This document shows positions 18,722 to 28,123 of a stretch of DNA of 46,657 nt, one piece after another. Made by a program: the position numbers and the translations under genes. Every line of letters starts with the position of its first letter. The stretch's first letter is position 1. The notes below the pieces were generated by a model. That model saw only the letters and a program-made list of their open reading frames with translations. It did no database searches and had not been told where the DNA came from. Origin of the DNA: Paludibacter sp. 221 (lineage in GTDB: Bacteria; Bacteroidota; Bacteroidia; Bacteroidales; Paludibacteraceae); assembly GCF_010501035.1 (NCBI RefSeq), contig NZ_QVMH01000013.1, positions 1 to 46,657 of the forward strand, written 5' to 3'.

Positions 18722-19864
18722 ATGAAAAATTTTATCTTTCAGAATACCACGAAACTTGTTTTCGGCAAAGGACAAATTTCAAAACTATCGTCGCTGATAC
18801 CACTCGACAAAAAAATCATGGTCACTTTCGGAGGTGGAAGTGTAAAAAAGAACGGTGTATACGACCAAGTAAAAGAAGCTTTGAAAAACCATAATTATAT
18901 TGAGTTTTGGGGAATAGAGCCAAACCCTGCTGTGGAAACTCTACGCAAGGCAATTGACGAAGGAAAACAAAAAGGAATTGATTTTCTGTTGGCAGTAGGA
19001 GGTGGCTCGGTACTTGATGGCACAAAACTAATTGCAGCCGGAATAGTTTACGAAGGCGATGCATGGGATATTGTACTGGAAGGACAAGCAAAAAACAGCA
19101 TCCCGTTTGCATCCGTAATGACCCTGCCGGCTACAGGCTCCGAAATGAATAGCGGAGCAGTTATTTCACGTAAAGAAACACATGAAAAGTATGCTTTCTA
19201 CAACCGTTATCCCGAATTTTCTATTTTAGACCCCGAAGTAACCTACTCGCTGCCTGCCAAACAAATTGCAAATGGGCTGGCTGATATTTATGTACATGTG
19301 ATAGAGCAATATATGACTACCACCGGACAATCGCGCGTAATGGATCGCTGGGCCGAAGGGCTTCTGCTTACAGTACTTGAAATTGCTCCTAAGATAAAAG
19401 AAAACCAACACGATTACGACCTAATGGCTGATTTCATGTTGACCGCCACGATGGCTCTAAACAATTTTATAAGCATGGGAGTTACACAAGACTGGGTTAC
19501 ACACATGATTGGGCACGAACTAACCGCCCTGCATGGTATCGACCACGGACAATCGCTTGCCATAGTACTGGGCGGAACATTGCGTGTATTGAAGGAACAA
19601 AAACACGGTAAACTGCTTCAATATGCCGAACGGATTTTCAATATCACGGCAGGTAGCGACGATGAAAAAATAGATTTGGCTATTGCAAAAACAGAAGAGC
19701 TTTTCCGTTCGATAGGACTCGCTACACGCTTATCCGAACTCAATATAGGCGAAAATACTATCACTGCAATAAAAGAACGATTCAACAAAGCAGGAGTAGC
19801 ATATGGCGAAAACGGGAATGTGACAGGCAGCGTAGCCGAACAGATTTTGTTCTCTTGCAAGTAA
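18722..19864 (+). CDS. iron-type alcohol dehydrogenase (YqhD/BdhA-like)
   Basis: NAD(P)H-dependent alcohol/aldehyde oxidoreductase of the group III, metal-containing family; 380 residues, cytoplasmic. The nucleotide-binding GGGSVLDGTKL motif is clear. The metal ligands are present as Asp and His in GLADIYVHVIEQ and two His in IGHELTALHGIDHGQSLAI. The overall pattern (PLDKKIMVTFGGGSVKKNGV start) fits the butanol dehydrogenase/YqhD subgroup, which reduces broad-range aldehydes with NADPH. The exact substrate cannot be told from sequence. A hairpin follows the stop. Confidence 0.92.
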   Translation: MKNFIFQNTTKLVFGKGQISKLSSLIPLDKKIMVTFGGGSVKKNGVYDQVKEALKNHNYIEFWGIEPNPAVETLRKAIDEGKQKGIDFLLAVGGGSVLDGTKLIAAGIVYEGDAWDIVLEGQAKNSIPFASVMTLPATGSEMNSGAVISRKETHEKYAFYNRYPEFSILDPEVTYSLPAKQIANGLADIYVHVIEQYMTTTGQSRVMDRWAEGLLLTVLEIAPKIKENQHDYDLMADFMLTATMALNNFISMGVTQDWVTHMIGHELTALHGIDHGQSLAIVLGGTLRVLKEQKHGKLLQYAERIFNITAGSDDEKIDLAIAKTEELFRSIGLATRLSELNIGENTITAIKERFNKAGVAYGENGNVTGSVAEQILFSCK

Positions 19865-19903
19865 GAGGGAGTCAAAAGATTATTCTTGATTTTTTCACAT
19901 AAG

Positions 19904-19953
19904 AACACCCATCGGGATGATACAGCACAATACTATATCAGCTCATGGGTGTT
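19904..19953. terminator. hairpin between the dehydrogenase and pirin genes
   Basis: Inverted repeat AACACCCAT (19904-19912) / ATGGGTGTT (19945-19953) with a 32-base loop, lying between converging genes and flanked by T-rich sequence on both sides. Confidence 0.6.
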
Positions 19954-19955
19954 TG

Positions 19956-20678
19956 TTATTTATAAGCATCCATAGGCACTTCGATTACTATTACCTGCGA
20001 AGCTGATTTTGCCTTAATACTAACCGCACCCGTTTCCCATACCCCTAAGCCATCTTCATCCTCAAGTATGTACCCTTCAACTTCAACTTTGCCTTTGGTT
20101 ACCAAAACATAAACTCCGTTGTTTTTATCGTTCAGTTCGTAAGTTAAGGATTTTCTCCGGTCCAGATTAGTAATATACAAACGGGTATTTTGCTGAATAA
20201 GGGTAACATTATCCTCTTTATCGGGTGAAACAAGTAATTGCAGTTGATTCCTCCCCTCCTCTATTTCAAATTGTTTCCAGCTATAAGCAGGCTGCAGATT
20301 CTTTTGAAACGGAAAAATCCAGATTTGTAACAGTTTTACGCTTTGGTCTTTATTCTTATTTATTTCTTCATGCGAATAGCCCGACCCCGTTGTCAGCACC
20401 TGAACACTACCCTCCTGCAATTCCACCTCGTTGCCCAAATCGTCACGATGTATAACATCGCCCTTTATAGTAAGTAGAATGATTTCAATATCAGAATTTG
20501 AATGAAAATCAAGCCCTTTTCCGGGAGCTATTGTCAGGTCGTTAATCACACGCAATGCTCCAAAATGGATGCGCTCTGTATTATAATAGTCGGCAAAACA
20601 AAAAGTATGTTTAGCGTATATCCAACCATTGCTCGAAACTCCCCTCGAATCAGCCTTATGTAGTACCGTCTTTGTCAT
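19956..20678 (-). CDS. pirin family bicupin with one substituted metal ligand
   Basis: A 240-residue bicupin related to E. coli YhhW (quercetin 2,3-dioxygenase activity in vitro). It shows the family opening KADSRG..NGWI, HTFCFADYYN and FGALRVINDLTI. Aligned to YhhW, three of four metal ligands are kept (His59, His103, Glu105), but the second His of the GTHPHKDMEI motif is Asn61 (FHSNSDIEI). Asn can occasionally coordinate metal, so activity is uncertain. The frame extends eight codons upstream to 20702; I chose 20678 by family alignment. A full promoter with 19-base spacing lies upstream. Confidence 0.9.
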   Translation of the reverse strand: MTKTVLHKADSRGVSSNGWIYAKHTFCFADYYNTERIHFGALRVINDLTIAPGKGLDFHSNSDIEIILLTIKGDVIHRDDLGNEVELQEGSVQVLTTGSGYSHEEINKNKDQSVKLLQIWIFPFQKNLQPAYSWKQFEIEEGRNQLQLLVSPDKEDNVTLIQQNTRLYITNLDRRKSLTYELNDKNNGVYVLVTKGKVEVEGYILEDEDGLGVWETGAVSIKAKSASQVIVIEVPMDAYK

Positions 20679-20736
20679 AGCATTAGTTGTTTTCCGAAAC
20701 AATTAAAACAATCAAAAAAAAGAATTGTTCACTATG

Positions 20737-20767
20737 CAAAAATATAACCTGATTTCGGAACTACAAA
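20737..20767 (-). promoter_or_regulatory. complete Bacteroidota promoter for the pirin gene
   Basis: On the minus strand, TTTG (20764-20767) and TATTTTTG (20737-20744) are exactly 19 bases apart, matching the -33/-7 layout. Confidence 0.7.
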
Positions 20768-20804
20768 ACATATAACAATACTAATAAAAGCAGAAAAACT
20801 TAGA

Positions 20805-20834
20805 TGTTTATGGTAAATTTAAAACAGTTTCTTA
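20805..20834. repeat. copy of a ~30-base dispersed repeat downstream of rarA
   Basis: This stretch (starts TGTTTATGGTAAATTTAAA, ends CAGTTTCTTA) is nearly identical to 40744-40771; it differs by one extra A. The second copy forms one arm of an inverted-repeat element. Here the opposite arm is missing. It is followed by GCCACGAACACA. Confidence 0.7.
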
Positions 20835-20848
20835 GCCACGAACACATC

Positions 20849-22120
20849 TTAGAACGAACGGTCTTTCCACAGAAAATTCATTCTTTCACTTATTTTTTTC
20901 TCTGCGGGGTTATCCTGCGCTTTCCAAATACGCTCGTTTTTTATATCATCCGGTAAAAACTGCTGCTCTACAAAGTTATTCTTATAATCGTGTGCATATT
21001 TATAATCTTTTCCATAATTCAGCTCTTTCATCAGCTTGGTCGGAGCATTGCGCAAATGCAACGGAACGGGCAGGTTACCTGTTTTATTTACCAAGCCTAT
21101 CGCCTCGTCGATAGCAAGGTAAGCCGAATTGCTCTTAGGCGAAGTTGCCAGATAAATGGTTGCCTCAGCTAAAATAATCCGCCCCTCAGGCCACCCTATT
21201 TTATGAAGCGCATCGAAACAAGCATTTGCCAGCAGTAACGCATTGGGATTGGCCAGTCCGATATCCTCCGCTGCCAAAATAACCAAACGACGAGCTATGA
21301 ACTTAGGGTCTTCGCCTCCGGCCACCATACGTGCCAGCCAATAAATAGCCCCGTCGGGGTCGCTACCGCGAATTGACTTTATAAACGCAGAAATAATGTC
21401 GTAATGTATTTCACCATCCTTGTCGTATGCCATTGGATTTTGCTGAAGACGTTCCGTCACCACCTCGTTGGTTATGTGCACCGTTTCATTAGTATCGGCA
21501 GTAATTACCAAATCCAATATATTCAGCAGTTTTCGGGCATCTCCACCTGCAAAGCGAAGCATAGCTTCCGTTTCGTCCAAAACGATATTTCGTTTTTTCA
21601 ACTCTACATCCGTCTTTATAGCCCGCTCGGCTAGTTCAAGCAAATCTTCTTTTTCCAGCGACTTGAGAACATACACCTGACAACGCGACAACAATGGGGT
21701 AATAACCTCAAACGAAGGATTTTCTGTCGTAGCTCCAATAAGAGTTACCGTACCATTTTCCACAGCACCCAATAGCGAATCTTGCTGCGACTTACTAAAA
21801 CGATGGATTTCATCAATAAACAGGATAGGATTGCCACCCTGATTGAAAAAACGTGTTGCCTTAGCCTTTTCTATCACTTCGCGCACATCTTTTACCCCCG
21901 AAGTTACCGCACTCAATGTATAAAACGGACGATCCAGCTTATTGGCAATGATTTTAGCCAGCGTTGTTTTCCCTACTCCGGGAGGTCCCCATAAAATAAA
22001 TGAAGCTATACGCCCCGATTCTATCATCTGCCTGAGGATGGCTTTCTCACCAACTAAATGTTTCTGACCTATATACTCGTCGAGCGTCTGTGGACGAAGA
22101 CGTTCCGCTAATGGTTGCAT
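20849..22120 (-). CDS. rarA: replication-associated recombination protein A (AAA+ ATPase)
   Basis: RarA/MgsA acts at stalled replication forks and is related to clamp-loader subunits and to eukaryotic WRNIP1. The 423 residues show PLAERLRPQTLDEYIGQKHL at the start, Walker A GPPGVGKTTLA near residue 45, Walker B LFIDEIHRFSKSQQD, sensor-1 IGATTENPSFEV and arginine-finger ALLSRCQVY-type sequence (here TPLLSRCQVY). The C-terminal tetramerisation part includes RGSDPDGAIYWLARM and AAEDIGLANP. Length and motifs are complete. Confidence 0.96.
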   Translation of the reverse strand: MQPLAERLRPQTLDEYIGQKHLVGEKAILRQMIESGRIASFILWGPPGVGKTTLAKIIANKLDRPFYTLSAVTSGVKDVREVIEKAKATRFFNQGGNPILFIDEIHRFSKSQQDSLLGAVENGTVTLIGATTENPSFEVITPLLSRCQVYVLKSLEKEDLLELAERAIKTDVELKKRNIVLDETEAMLRFAGGDARKLLNILDLVITADTNETVHITNEVVTERLQQNPMAYDKDGEIHYDIISAFIKSIRGSDPDGAIYWLARMVAGGEDPKFIARRLVILAAEDIGLANPNALLLANACFDALHKIGWPEGRIILAEATIYLATSPKSNSAYLAIDEAIGLVNKTGNLPVPLHLRNAPTKLMKELNYGKDYKYAHDYKNNFVEQQFLPDDIKNERIWKAQDNPAEKKISERMNFLWKDRSF

Positions 22121-22323
22121 ATCTATGTTTCAATTATTTACAGATTATGGCTTCACAATCATTGTTCAGCAAAAAAACACTGCCTATACTTCAATTGCAA
22201 AGTTGGGAAACCGAAAGTTTCCTTTACAAAAATACAAAAAAGGATACAGAAAATATTGGTAAAGGAAGTTAAAGAAAAACCACCTTTACGAAACAAATAA
22301 TACTGCTAAATTTAGATGCGTTT

Positions 22324-23265
22324 TTAATAACAATGACAAGGATACTCACCCTTGAACTGGAAAAGTAAAGTAAGTTTTACGCCAACATGCAAGGTGTGGG
22401 TTTTATCTGTACCATAAAGCATATGATTGAGCGCCGGAGCATATGCTTTGGGTTGTGTAGCCGTATTAATAATTATACCCGGTGGATTCTTTTCTTTCAA
22501 AGAGGTAAAACCATAATCGCAGAAAAAAGCAATCCGGTAATAATGTCGGTCGAATATATGGGGGGTGAATCTGTTTTCAAACTCTCTTTGCCGACGGAGA
22601 TACTCGTAACGGGCATTACCCGAAGACTTTTTCATAGCTGGTTTATAATTTTTACCTACTTCGAACGACGCTACATATATCGGAGAAATCTTAATGCCGC
22701 CTTCTACAGTACGCTTCGTATCTGTCAATCCATGATTAGGCATATCCTCCAGTAAGCCTTGTCCATCCGACCCCACAAGCATATCATACCGAGCTTTCGA
22801 AGTTACAGTAGAAACTGTTCTCATTTTATTGCTAAAATTGAACTGAAATTTTCCACCTATCAGAAAATAAATATCGTAATGAGAAAAACCGACCAAAAGC
22901 GGAACACTTACATTATTGAAATACTGCTGTTCCCTATTTTCTCTAAAAATAAAAATCCCTTCAAAATCCCGCCCTTCGGTATCACGCATTGGCACAGTAT
23001 GTGTAAACTCGTCATACTTCATAACTGACGAAAGGTGCTGAACCTCAAAGCCTGTCTGCAACATAAACCTCTTATACCGGTACTCATAACCGAAACCGAT
23101 ATTCGCTCCTACCTTCCCCGACGATGATGTTTCGGGCTGCAATGCCATAATACTGCTATATCCGGTATTACCCCAAAAAATGAGGTTATGGCTGTAATCC
23201 AAACCTTGCGCCTGTGTATGCACGGTACAAGCTATGAGCGAAAATAAAAATAACAACCTCTTCAT
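22324..23265 (-). CDS. outer-membrane beta-barrel-like protein coupled to a T9SS cargo gene
   Basis: A 313-residue exported protein with signal peptide MKRLLFLFSLIACTVHTQAQ. The rest is rich in alternating aromatic and polar strands (VGANIGFGYEYRYKRFMLQT, SVPLLVGFSHYDIYFLIGGK), which suggests a membrane barrel of the PorT/OMP_b-brl type. It does not show the PorP/SprF hallmark FNPAMAG. The start codon overlaps the stop of the upstream large gene as ATGA, so the two are translated together and may work together. The function is unknown; it may anchor or help surface-expose the large partner. Confidence 0.75.
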   Translation of the reverse strand: MKRLLFLFSLIACTVHTQAQGLDYSHNLIFWGNTGYSSIMALQPETSSSGKVGANIGFGYEYRYKRFMLQTGFEVQHLSSVMKYDEFTHTVPMRDTEGRDFEGIFIFRENREQQYFNNVSVPLLVGFSHYDIYFLIGGKFQFNFSNKMRTVSTVTSKARYDMLVGSDGQGLLEDMPNHGLTDTKRTVEGGIKISPIYVASFEVGKNYKPAMKKSSGNARYEYLRRQREFENRFTPHIFDRHYYRIAFFCDYGFTSLKEKNPPGIIINTATQPKAYAPALNHMLYGTDKTHTLHVGVKLTLLFQFKGEYPCHCY

Positions 23266-26200
23266 CGCACAATGATTAATTGTTTATTTTTCACTCCGTT
23301 GTCAAAGTTTATATCCAGCAAATATGTTCCCGGCTGAGTTGGAGATGACAGCTTGTTGTCTCCCTCGTCTAACCGTTGCTCCGATAGCTTCACGCCTGCT
23401 GTACTCCAAACAACTACATTCCCTTTAGTCACAGCTTTTACAGTAATATTCTGCGACTTGGAAACAAGCGTAGGATAGACTGATGTCTCCTGCCGCATTT
23501 CGGGTATGAGCGGACAGGTAAACAAAATAACGCCATCGTCCAAACGTGTCAACTCGACCTGATACTCGGCAGCCATATCAAGTATATTGTCTGGCCCTGC
23601 ATATATGTACGATTGATTCTCTCCCGCTAAAGGATATCCGTTCTTATACCACCGATAGCTTGTAAACTCATAACCACCATTATTTGCACTGTTTTTAAGA
23701 GCTAAAACATCATTCCACATCTGCATCATCACGGAGGCTGGATAAAGCACCGTAAAATCAATCGCATGCCGGTCAATATATCCGTAAGTATTCTTAAAAA
23801 CCAGATTCAGCGAATAATAATCGGAACGCACCTTATCTGGCAACGGAACCGGAACAAAGCTCCTATTCGGATTGTCATCTGTAAAGTCATAAAAACCCGC
23901 TCTTATGGCATTTTGTGAGAATTGTACAAAACAGGAATCGGGATGCCCTTCGTATATTTCGTATTGAATAACAAAGTCCTTTTCATCGCCGCACAGTTCC
24001 CAATCATATTGATTTATACGGACTTTTACTATCGGATGTACTGTTAGATACAATGTAACCGTACTATCGCAACCAAGGATAGTTGTGAGATTCTGCACAT
24101 GTGTAAAATCACCAACTACTGTTTGAGAAGGTAAGTCAAAATTATGTTTCCGGTAATCTTCATATTTAAAAATAGTATCGTGAAAAATGGTTTCCTTCAG
24201 CTCTCCCACTATCAACTCCAAATCCACTACACTATCGCAACCATTAATTGTTTTACGATAGAAAGTATAAAGGCCTGTTTGAGTGCCGACGTGGAAAGTA
24301 GTATCGGCATACACGTATGGCAAATCCGATTCGCAAATAACCTCTATCCTGTTTTCCATATAAGTGGGATGAACTGTAAGATGATATGCTATTGTACTGT
24401 CGCACCCATTCCTGCTTATGCAATGTTTGGAGTGGAAACCATCAGAGTGAAAGACGACACCATCGTACTGATATGGTAACTCCGAATCGCAAACAGGAGC
24501 AAGGTATATTGTATCGCAGAAAGGATACTCCACATCCACGTAAATACTGTCATACGCGTCGCAATCCAATCCTGTTATCTTCAGATGATACCATCCTATC
24601 TCCAGATTATCCTCGTCCTCGCACGATACCTGAATCTTACGCCCCGTTTCAACTCGTCCATCGGGGCGTGTCCATTCGCACACTCCGGCATTCAGCCGGC
24701 ATATGATTGAGCTTTTTTCTCCAAGGCAAATATATTTTTTCCCTATTATAAGTCCGTCGACCCCGATATTCAGCAACGAAATATCCTGTTTTGTTTCGCT
24801 ATATGCAGCATCCGATTTATTGCAACCATCGGTTAGCTTTACCGAGAATTTATTTTCAGTAGTATTAAAGCGAAATACTCCCGTGTCGTTCGACATTATC
24901 TTATTGTCTGTTCCCCAACCGGTGTTTAGTATGAACTGATAAGGCTTAACCCCTGTAGTACTGTCGGCTACAGCTATAATCGTAGTATTCCCACTAGGGC
25001 AGCGATATGCTACAATTCCATCTTTACTGAAACTGATGGAAGGAGGTTTATTGTAGTCGAAAGTAACAGTATTGTTTACAGGACAGCCACCAATGTAATG
25101 ATCAGCTACAACAAATTTATGTTCAAATTCATTGAGCTGCGGACTTATAATAACAGAATTACTATTTACCCAATTATCTCCTGAAGTAGAATAACGTCCT
25201 CCATCGGGAGAACTAACAGAAAAATAGGTATCGACATCCTCGCCCTGAGCATATCCCGAAGTAGTGCGAAGATAACGTTCCACTTTATTTACCGGAAAAA
25301 ACTCCACCCCTTCGCACGTGAGTTGTGATTTAGATATTTTCAGGGGCTGAATGACTCTGTAACGGTAAAAGGCTGTATTTTCCCTGAAAATGGTATCAAT
25401 TCCACAATCATCGTATATACGAAAGGCATACTGCCCCGAAGGCAACGTGGCATCGGTAATATCGGCTACCGTATCAACCAGCCCTACTCTTCCTTGCTCG
25501 GTAACAACATTCAATCTTCCTACTGAGTTTACATTCCATGTTTTGGCATCGCGGTTGTAACTGGCTTTGAAACAGAGCTGAGGGTCTGGCGCCTCGATGA
25601 GTTCAACTACAGTTCCAGCCGGAGGATATTCTGAAAAGGGTTCAGATGCTTTAATCACATTGTAATGTTTAAAATTGACACCCACAAAATTCTCGGAACA
25701 AGGAGACGAAGTATTTGAAGAATACCAATAATCAAACGAACGTGGAATCAGAATCACCTCCCTGTCAAAGATGCAGGCTTTCTCATCTTCAAAAACAGCA
25801 CGAAGCGTGTCTCCTATCATCCCACCTGTTATTTGTATTAGGATATCGTCGGTATAAACTCCATTGTAAAGTATTGCATTTTCCGTTATGTTAGTTACCG
25901 TCATGCTCAACGGCGGATGATAGTAAGTTCCGGAAGCGCTAAAAACAATAAAAGTGTCCTTTATACAACCGGTGTCATAAAGAGATTTTTTTTGCTGAAA
26001 TGACGCATAAGGCTTCGCAATAATTAGTTTTTGGGTACAAACAGCCTGTCCATTTGGTTCGTTTTCATTTTTCACACGTACCCTTACCGTGTATTCTTTT
26101 TCCCACACATCGCAATAGGTTGTAGATATATTATCATAGATTTTACCATCTTGCGGTATATCAGCCCACGACGTAAACGCTCCCCCATCGAACGAATAGC

Positions 26201-26912
26201 TATACTCCCACCATACCTTAGTACCAGCCTGATGTTCTGAATAATACTCATTTAAAGATAAAGAGGAGAACATCGAAATACAAATCGTGCCGGAAGGTTG
26301 CGTAGGATACATGAAAATTTCGCCACAATCGAACGGAGGATTCAGAGTTACCACTTCTACTGCATAATACGAGTTGCTGCATCCATCGCTTACGTTTACC
26401 TCATAGCTGCCTGCCGAAAGATTTTCCAATACATATTCGGATTGGACCTCGGTAAAAGTTTCAGTAGCTACCAGTACATTTCCTTCCCGGACTTCTACGG
26501 TATAAGGCAGTTTTCCCTGTGTTATGCTAAAAGTTACTTTTCCGGTGGCCATAGATGGCATAGCATCTCTTGTACTAAGCAGTCGCGTATTAAGCGACAC
26601 GTAGGATGTTGTACCTCCTACCACAGCAGTAGTATCGAGTATAACAGACGTACCTCCTATGAATCCAGAAACCGTCACATTATAAGTTCCCGGAAACAGC
26701 CCCGGGATGGTGTTCATCGAACTCGATTTATTATCGGTACTATATATCACCTGCTCTAATAGCGCAATATCAATTCCTCCTAAATACACCGTGATACTAC
26801 CATCGTTACCACAATTTGCCGGAGCGGTCGTTACCGAATCTATATGTATATCGTATGCAAATGTAAAAAGAGCTTGAATAAATATAAAAATACTGATTAA
26901 TAATCGTTTCAT
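23262..26912 (-). CDS. large adhesin-like surface protein with T9SS sorting domain
   Basis: A 1216-residue exported protein (MKRLLISIFIFIQALFTFAY signal). The N-terminal region has SprB-repeat-like sequence (NCGNDGSITVYLGG ... GLFPGTYNVTVSG). The middle is made of many beta-sandwich segments. Around residues 860-1020 three units end in GCDS-T/V-xxxLTV, a pattern common in Bacteroidota surface proteins. The C-terminal ~75 residues (VYPTLVSKSQNITV ... GTYLLDINFDNGVKNKQLII) fit a type A T9SS sorting domain. The frame extends 10 codons upstream, but a -7 box overlaps that extension, and 26912 gives a proper signal peptide. It is translationally coupled to the barrel gene. It is probably surface-attached; the ligand is unknown. 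Confidence 0.87.
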   Translation of the reverse strand: MKRLLISIFIFIQALFTFAYDIHIDSVTTAPANCGNDGSITVYLGGIDIALLEQVIYSTDNKSSSMNTIPGLFPGTYNVTVSGFIGGTSVILDTTAVVGGTTSYVSLNTRLLSTRDAMPSMATGKVTFSITQGKLPYTVEVREGNVLVATETFTEVQSEYVLENLSAGSYEVNVSDGCSNSYYAVEVVTLNPPFDCGEIFMYPTQPSGTICISMFSSLSLNEYYSEHQAGTKVWWEYSYSFDGGAFTSWADIPQDGKIYDNISTTYCDVWEKEYTVRVRVKNENEPNGQAVCTQKLIIAKPYASFQQKKSLYDTGCIKDTFIVFSASGTYYHPPLSMTVTNITENAILYNGVYTDDILIQITGGMIGDTLRAVFEDEKACIFDREVILIPRSFDYWYSSNTSSPCSENFVGVNFKHYNVIKASEPFSEYPPAGTVVELIEAPDPQLCFKASYNRDAKTWNVNSVGRLNVVTEQGRVGLVDTVADITDATLPSGQYAFRIYDDCGIDTIFRENTAFYRYRVIQPLKISKSQLTCEGVEFFPVNKVERYLRTTSGYAQGEDVDTYFSVSSPDGGRYSTSGDNWVNSNSVIISPQLNEFEHKFVVADHYIGGCPVNNTVTFDYNKPPSISFSKDGIVAYRCPSGNTTIIAVADSTTGVKPYQFILNTGWGTDNKIMSNDTGVFRFNTTENKFSVKLTDGCNKSDAAYSETKQDISLLNIGVDGLIIGKKYICLGEKSSIICRLNAGVCEWTRPDGRVETGRKIQVSCEDEDNLEIGWYHLKITGLDCDAYDSIYVDVEYPFCDTIYLAPVCDSELPYQYDGVVFHSDGFHSKHCISRNGCDSTIAYHLTVHPTYMENRIEVICESDLPYVYADTTFHVGTQTGLYTFYRKTINGCDSVVDLELIVGELKETIFHDTIFKYEDYRKHNFDLPSQTVVGDFTHVQNLTTILGCDSTVTLYLTVHPIVKVRINQYDWELCGDEKDFVIQYEIYEGHPDSCFVQFSQNAIRAGFYDFTDDNPNRSFVPVPLPDKVRSDYYSLNLVFKNTYGYIDRHAIDFTVLYPASVMMQMWNDVLALKNSANNGGYEFTSYRWYKNGYPLAGENQSYIYAGPDNILDMAAEYQVELTRLDDGVILFTCPLIPEMRQETSVYPTLVSKSQNITVKAVTKGNVVVWSTAGVKLSEQRLDEGDNKLSSPTQPGTYLLDINFDNGVKNKQLIIVR

Positions 26913-26943
26913 TAATGTTAATAAATTATTCCCGACCGGCATG

Positions 26944-26951
26944 CAAAGATA
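26944..26951 (-). promoter_or_regulatory. -7 promoter box TATCTTTG for the adhesin-barrel operon
   Basis: Minus-strand TAnnTTTG match 32 bases upstream of the chosen start (26912); it argues against the longer start at 26942. Confidence 0.55.
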
Positions 26952-27032
26952 TCAATTGAACGGATTGACACACCGCTTAAAGCTATTAGAAACATCAAAA
27001 ATAATTAAAAATAAACCCGGGTCAAAATATTT

Positions 27033-27692
27033 TTATATTATCTCTATTGTAAATTTTTTCAAGAAAGCATACCTCTCCAACAGTATTTTAGAAAAATCAA
27101 CAGCTTCTTGTAGCCCCGTTTCGCCACTATATCCATTGATAAGCACAAGCAAGTTTGTTGTACTATCAGATATTTTTGTCCGTTCATTATCGCTGGTAGG
27201 AGTACCTATACCCCCTATAGAATCTCGGTAAACAGGCAAGCCCTCTATATTCAGCAGCCCACGACCTATTCCCTCAAAATCATCGTCCGCAGTTCCAACT
27301 CCCAAAACAAGATTACCTCGAATTTTATCCATATCAAAACCACCAATAGAAAACCCGCTCCGGATAGAAACCAGATTTATAATATCTACCAATGTACTTA
27401 CCTTATACAACGGAAGCCCCCTTACAATTCGACGGCAAAGCGCCTCAGCCGAGGGACGATAACGGTTCGGATCTTTCCCCAAAAGCTTATACACTTTGCG
27501 TGTGGCACTTATTGCATTTCGCTTATTGATATCCTCAAGCTTATACTCAGATATGATTTTCGTGCCTTCTCTTTCAATCTCATCCCACAACTCATTGCTT
27601 GTAGGTGTATTTCTCACTTTACACTCAATAACGGCCAATTTAAAATCAGGACATTTTTCCCTAATCTGATTCGATATGACTATGTTTATCAT
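27033..27692 (-). CDS. B3/B4 (PheRS beta editing-like) domain protein
   Basis: A 219-residue free-standing B3/B4 domain, related to the editing module of phenylalanyl-tRNA synthetase beta. Visible hallmarks are RNAISATRKVYKLLGKDPNR, YRPSAEALCRRIVRG, LPLYKVSTLVDIINLVSIRS and GIGTPTSDNERTKI. Free-standing B3/B4 proteins are thought to act on mischarged tRNA or amino acids, but few have been tested. It is the last gene of a four-gene minus-strand run, 6 bases after yjbQ. Confidence 0.88.
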   Translation of the reverse strand: MINIVISNQIREKCPDFKLAVIECKVRNTPTSNELWDEIEREGTKIISEYKLEDINKRNAISATRKVYKLLGKDPNRYRPSAEALCRRIVRGLPLYKVSTLVDIINLVSIRSGFSIGGFDMDKIRGNLVLGVGTADDDFEGIGRGLLNIEGLPVYRDSIGGIGTPTSDNERTKISDSTTNLLVLINGYSGETGLQEAVDFSKILLERYAFLKKFTIEII

Positions 27693-27698
27693 ATTCCC

Positions 27699-28112
27699 CT
27701 ATTCTCCTATTATTGTAGCTACAACTTTACGGCCTCCTCCCCTGTTTCTGAACTCGCAAAGATAAATTCCCTGCCATGTACCCATATTAAGCCGATGATT
27801 TGTAATGGGTATAGTGAGGCTTACTCCAGTGAGGGTAGACTTGGCATGTGCAGGCATATCGTCATCACCTTCGAGCGTGTGTTCGTAATACGGTTCGCAC
27901 TCTTTCACCAAACGGTCGAAAATACGCCCCATATCCGTCTGTACATCCGGGTCAGCATTTTCGTTGATAGTAAGACCACAGGAGGTATGTTTTACGAACA
28001 AGTGCAACAACCCTTTTTCGGGCAAAGGCGGCAGATTCTTTATTATTTCGTCGGTTATCAAATGAAAACCACGATGGCGAGCCTGTAATGAAAATTCGGT
28101 TTGTGTTACCAT
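27699..28112 (-). CDS. YjbQ/UPF0047 family protein
   Basis: A 137-residue YjbQ (UPF0047) protein. Members show weak thiamine-phosphate synthase activity in vitro, but the physiological role is unsettled. Family motifs are complete: HLFVKHTSCGLTINENADPD, the HTLEGDDDMPAHAKSTLTG stretch with conserved Asp and His residues, and the C-terminal GTWQGIYLCEFRNRGGGRKV. It lies 11 bases after the DUF3037 gene and 6 bases before the B3/B4 gene, so it is probably in the same transcript. Confidence 0.93.
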   Translation of the reverse strand: MVTQTEFSLQARHRGFHLITDEIIKNLPPLPEKGLLHLFVKHTSCGLTINENADPDVQTDMGRIFDRLVKECEPYYEHTLEGDDDMPAHAKSTLTGVSLTIPITNHRLNMGTWQGIYLCEFRNRGGGRKVVATIIGE

Positions 28113-28123
28113 ATTATTACAAT

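Noticed and set aside
26298..26759. A 153-codon plus-strand frame inside the adhesin-like gene
   Set aside because: It is antisense to a well-supported coding region, and it has no family features.
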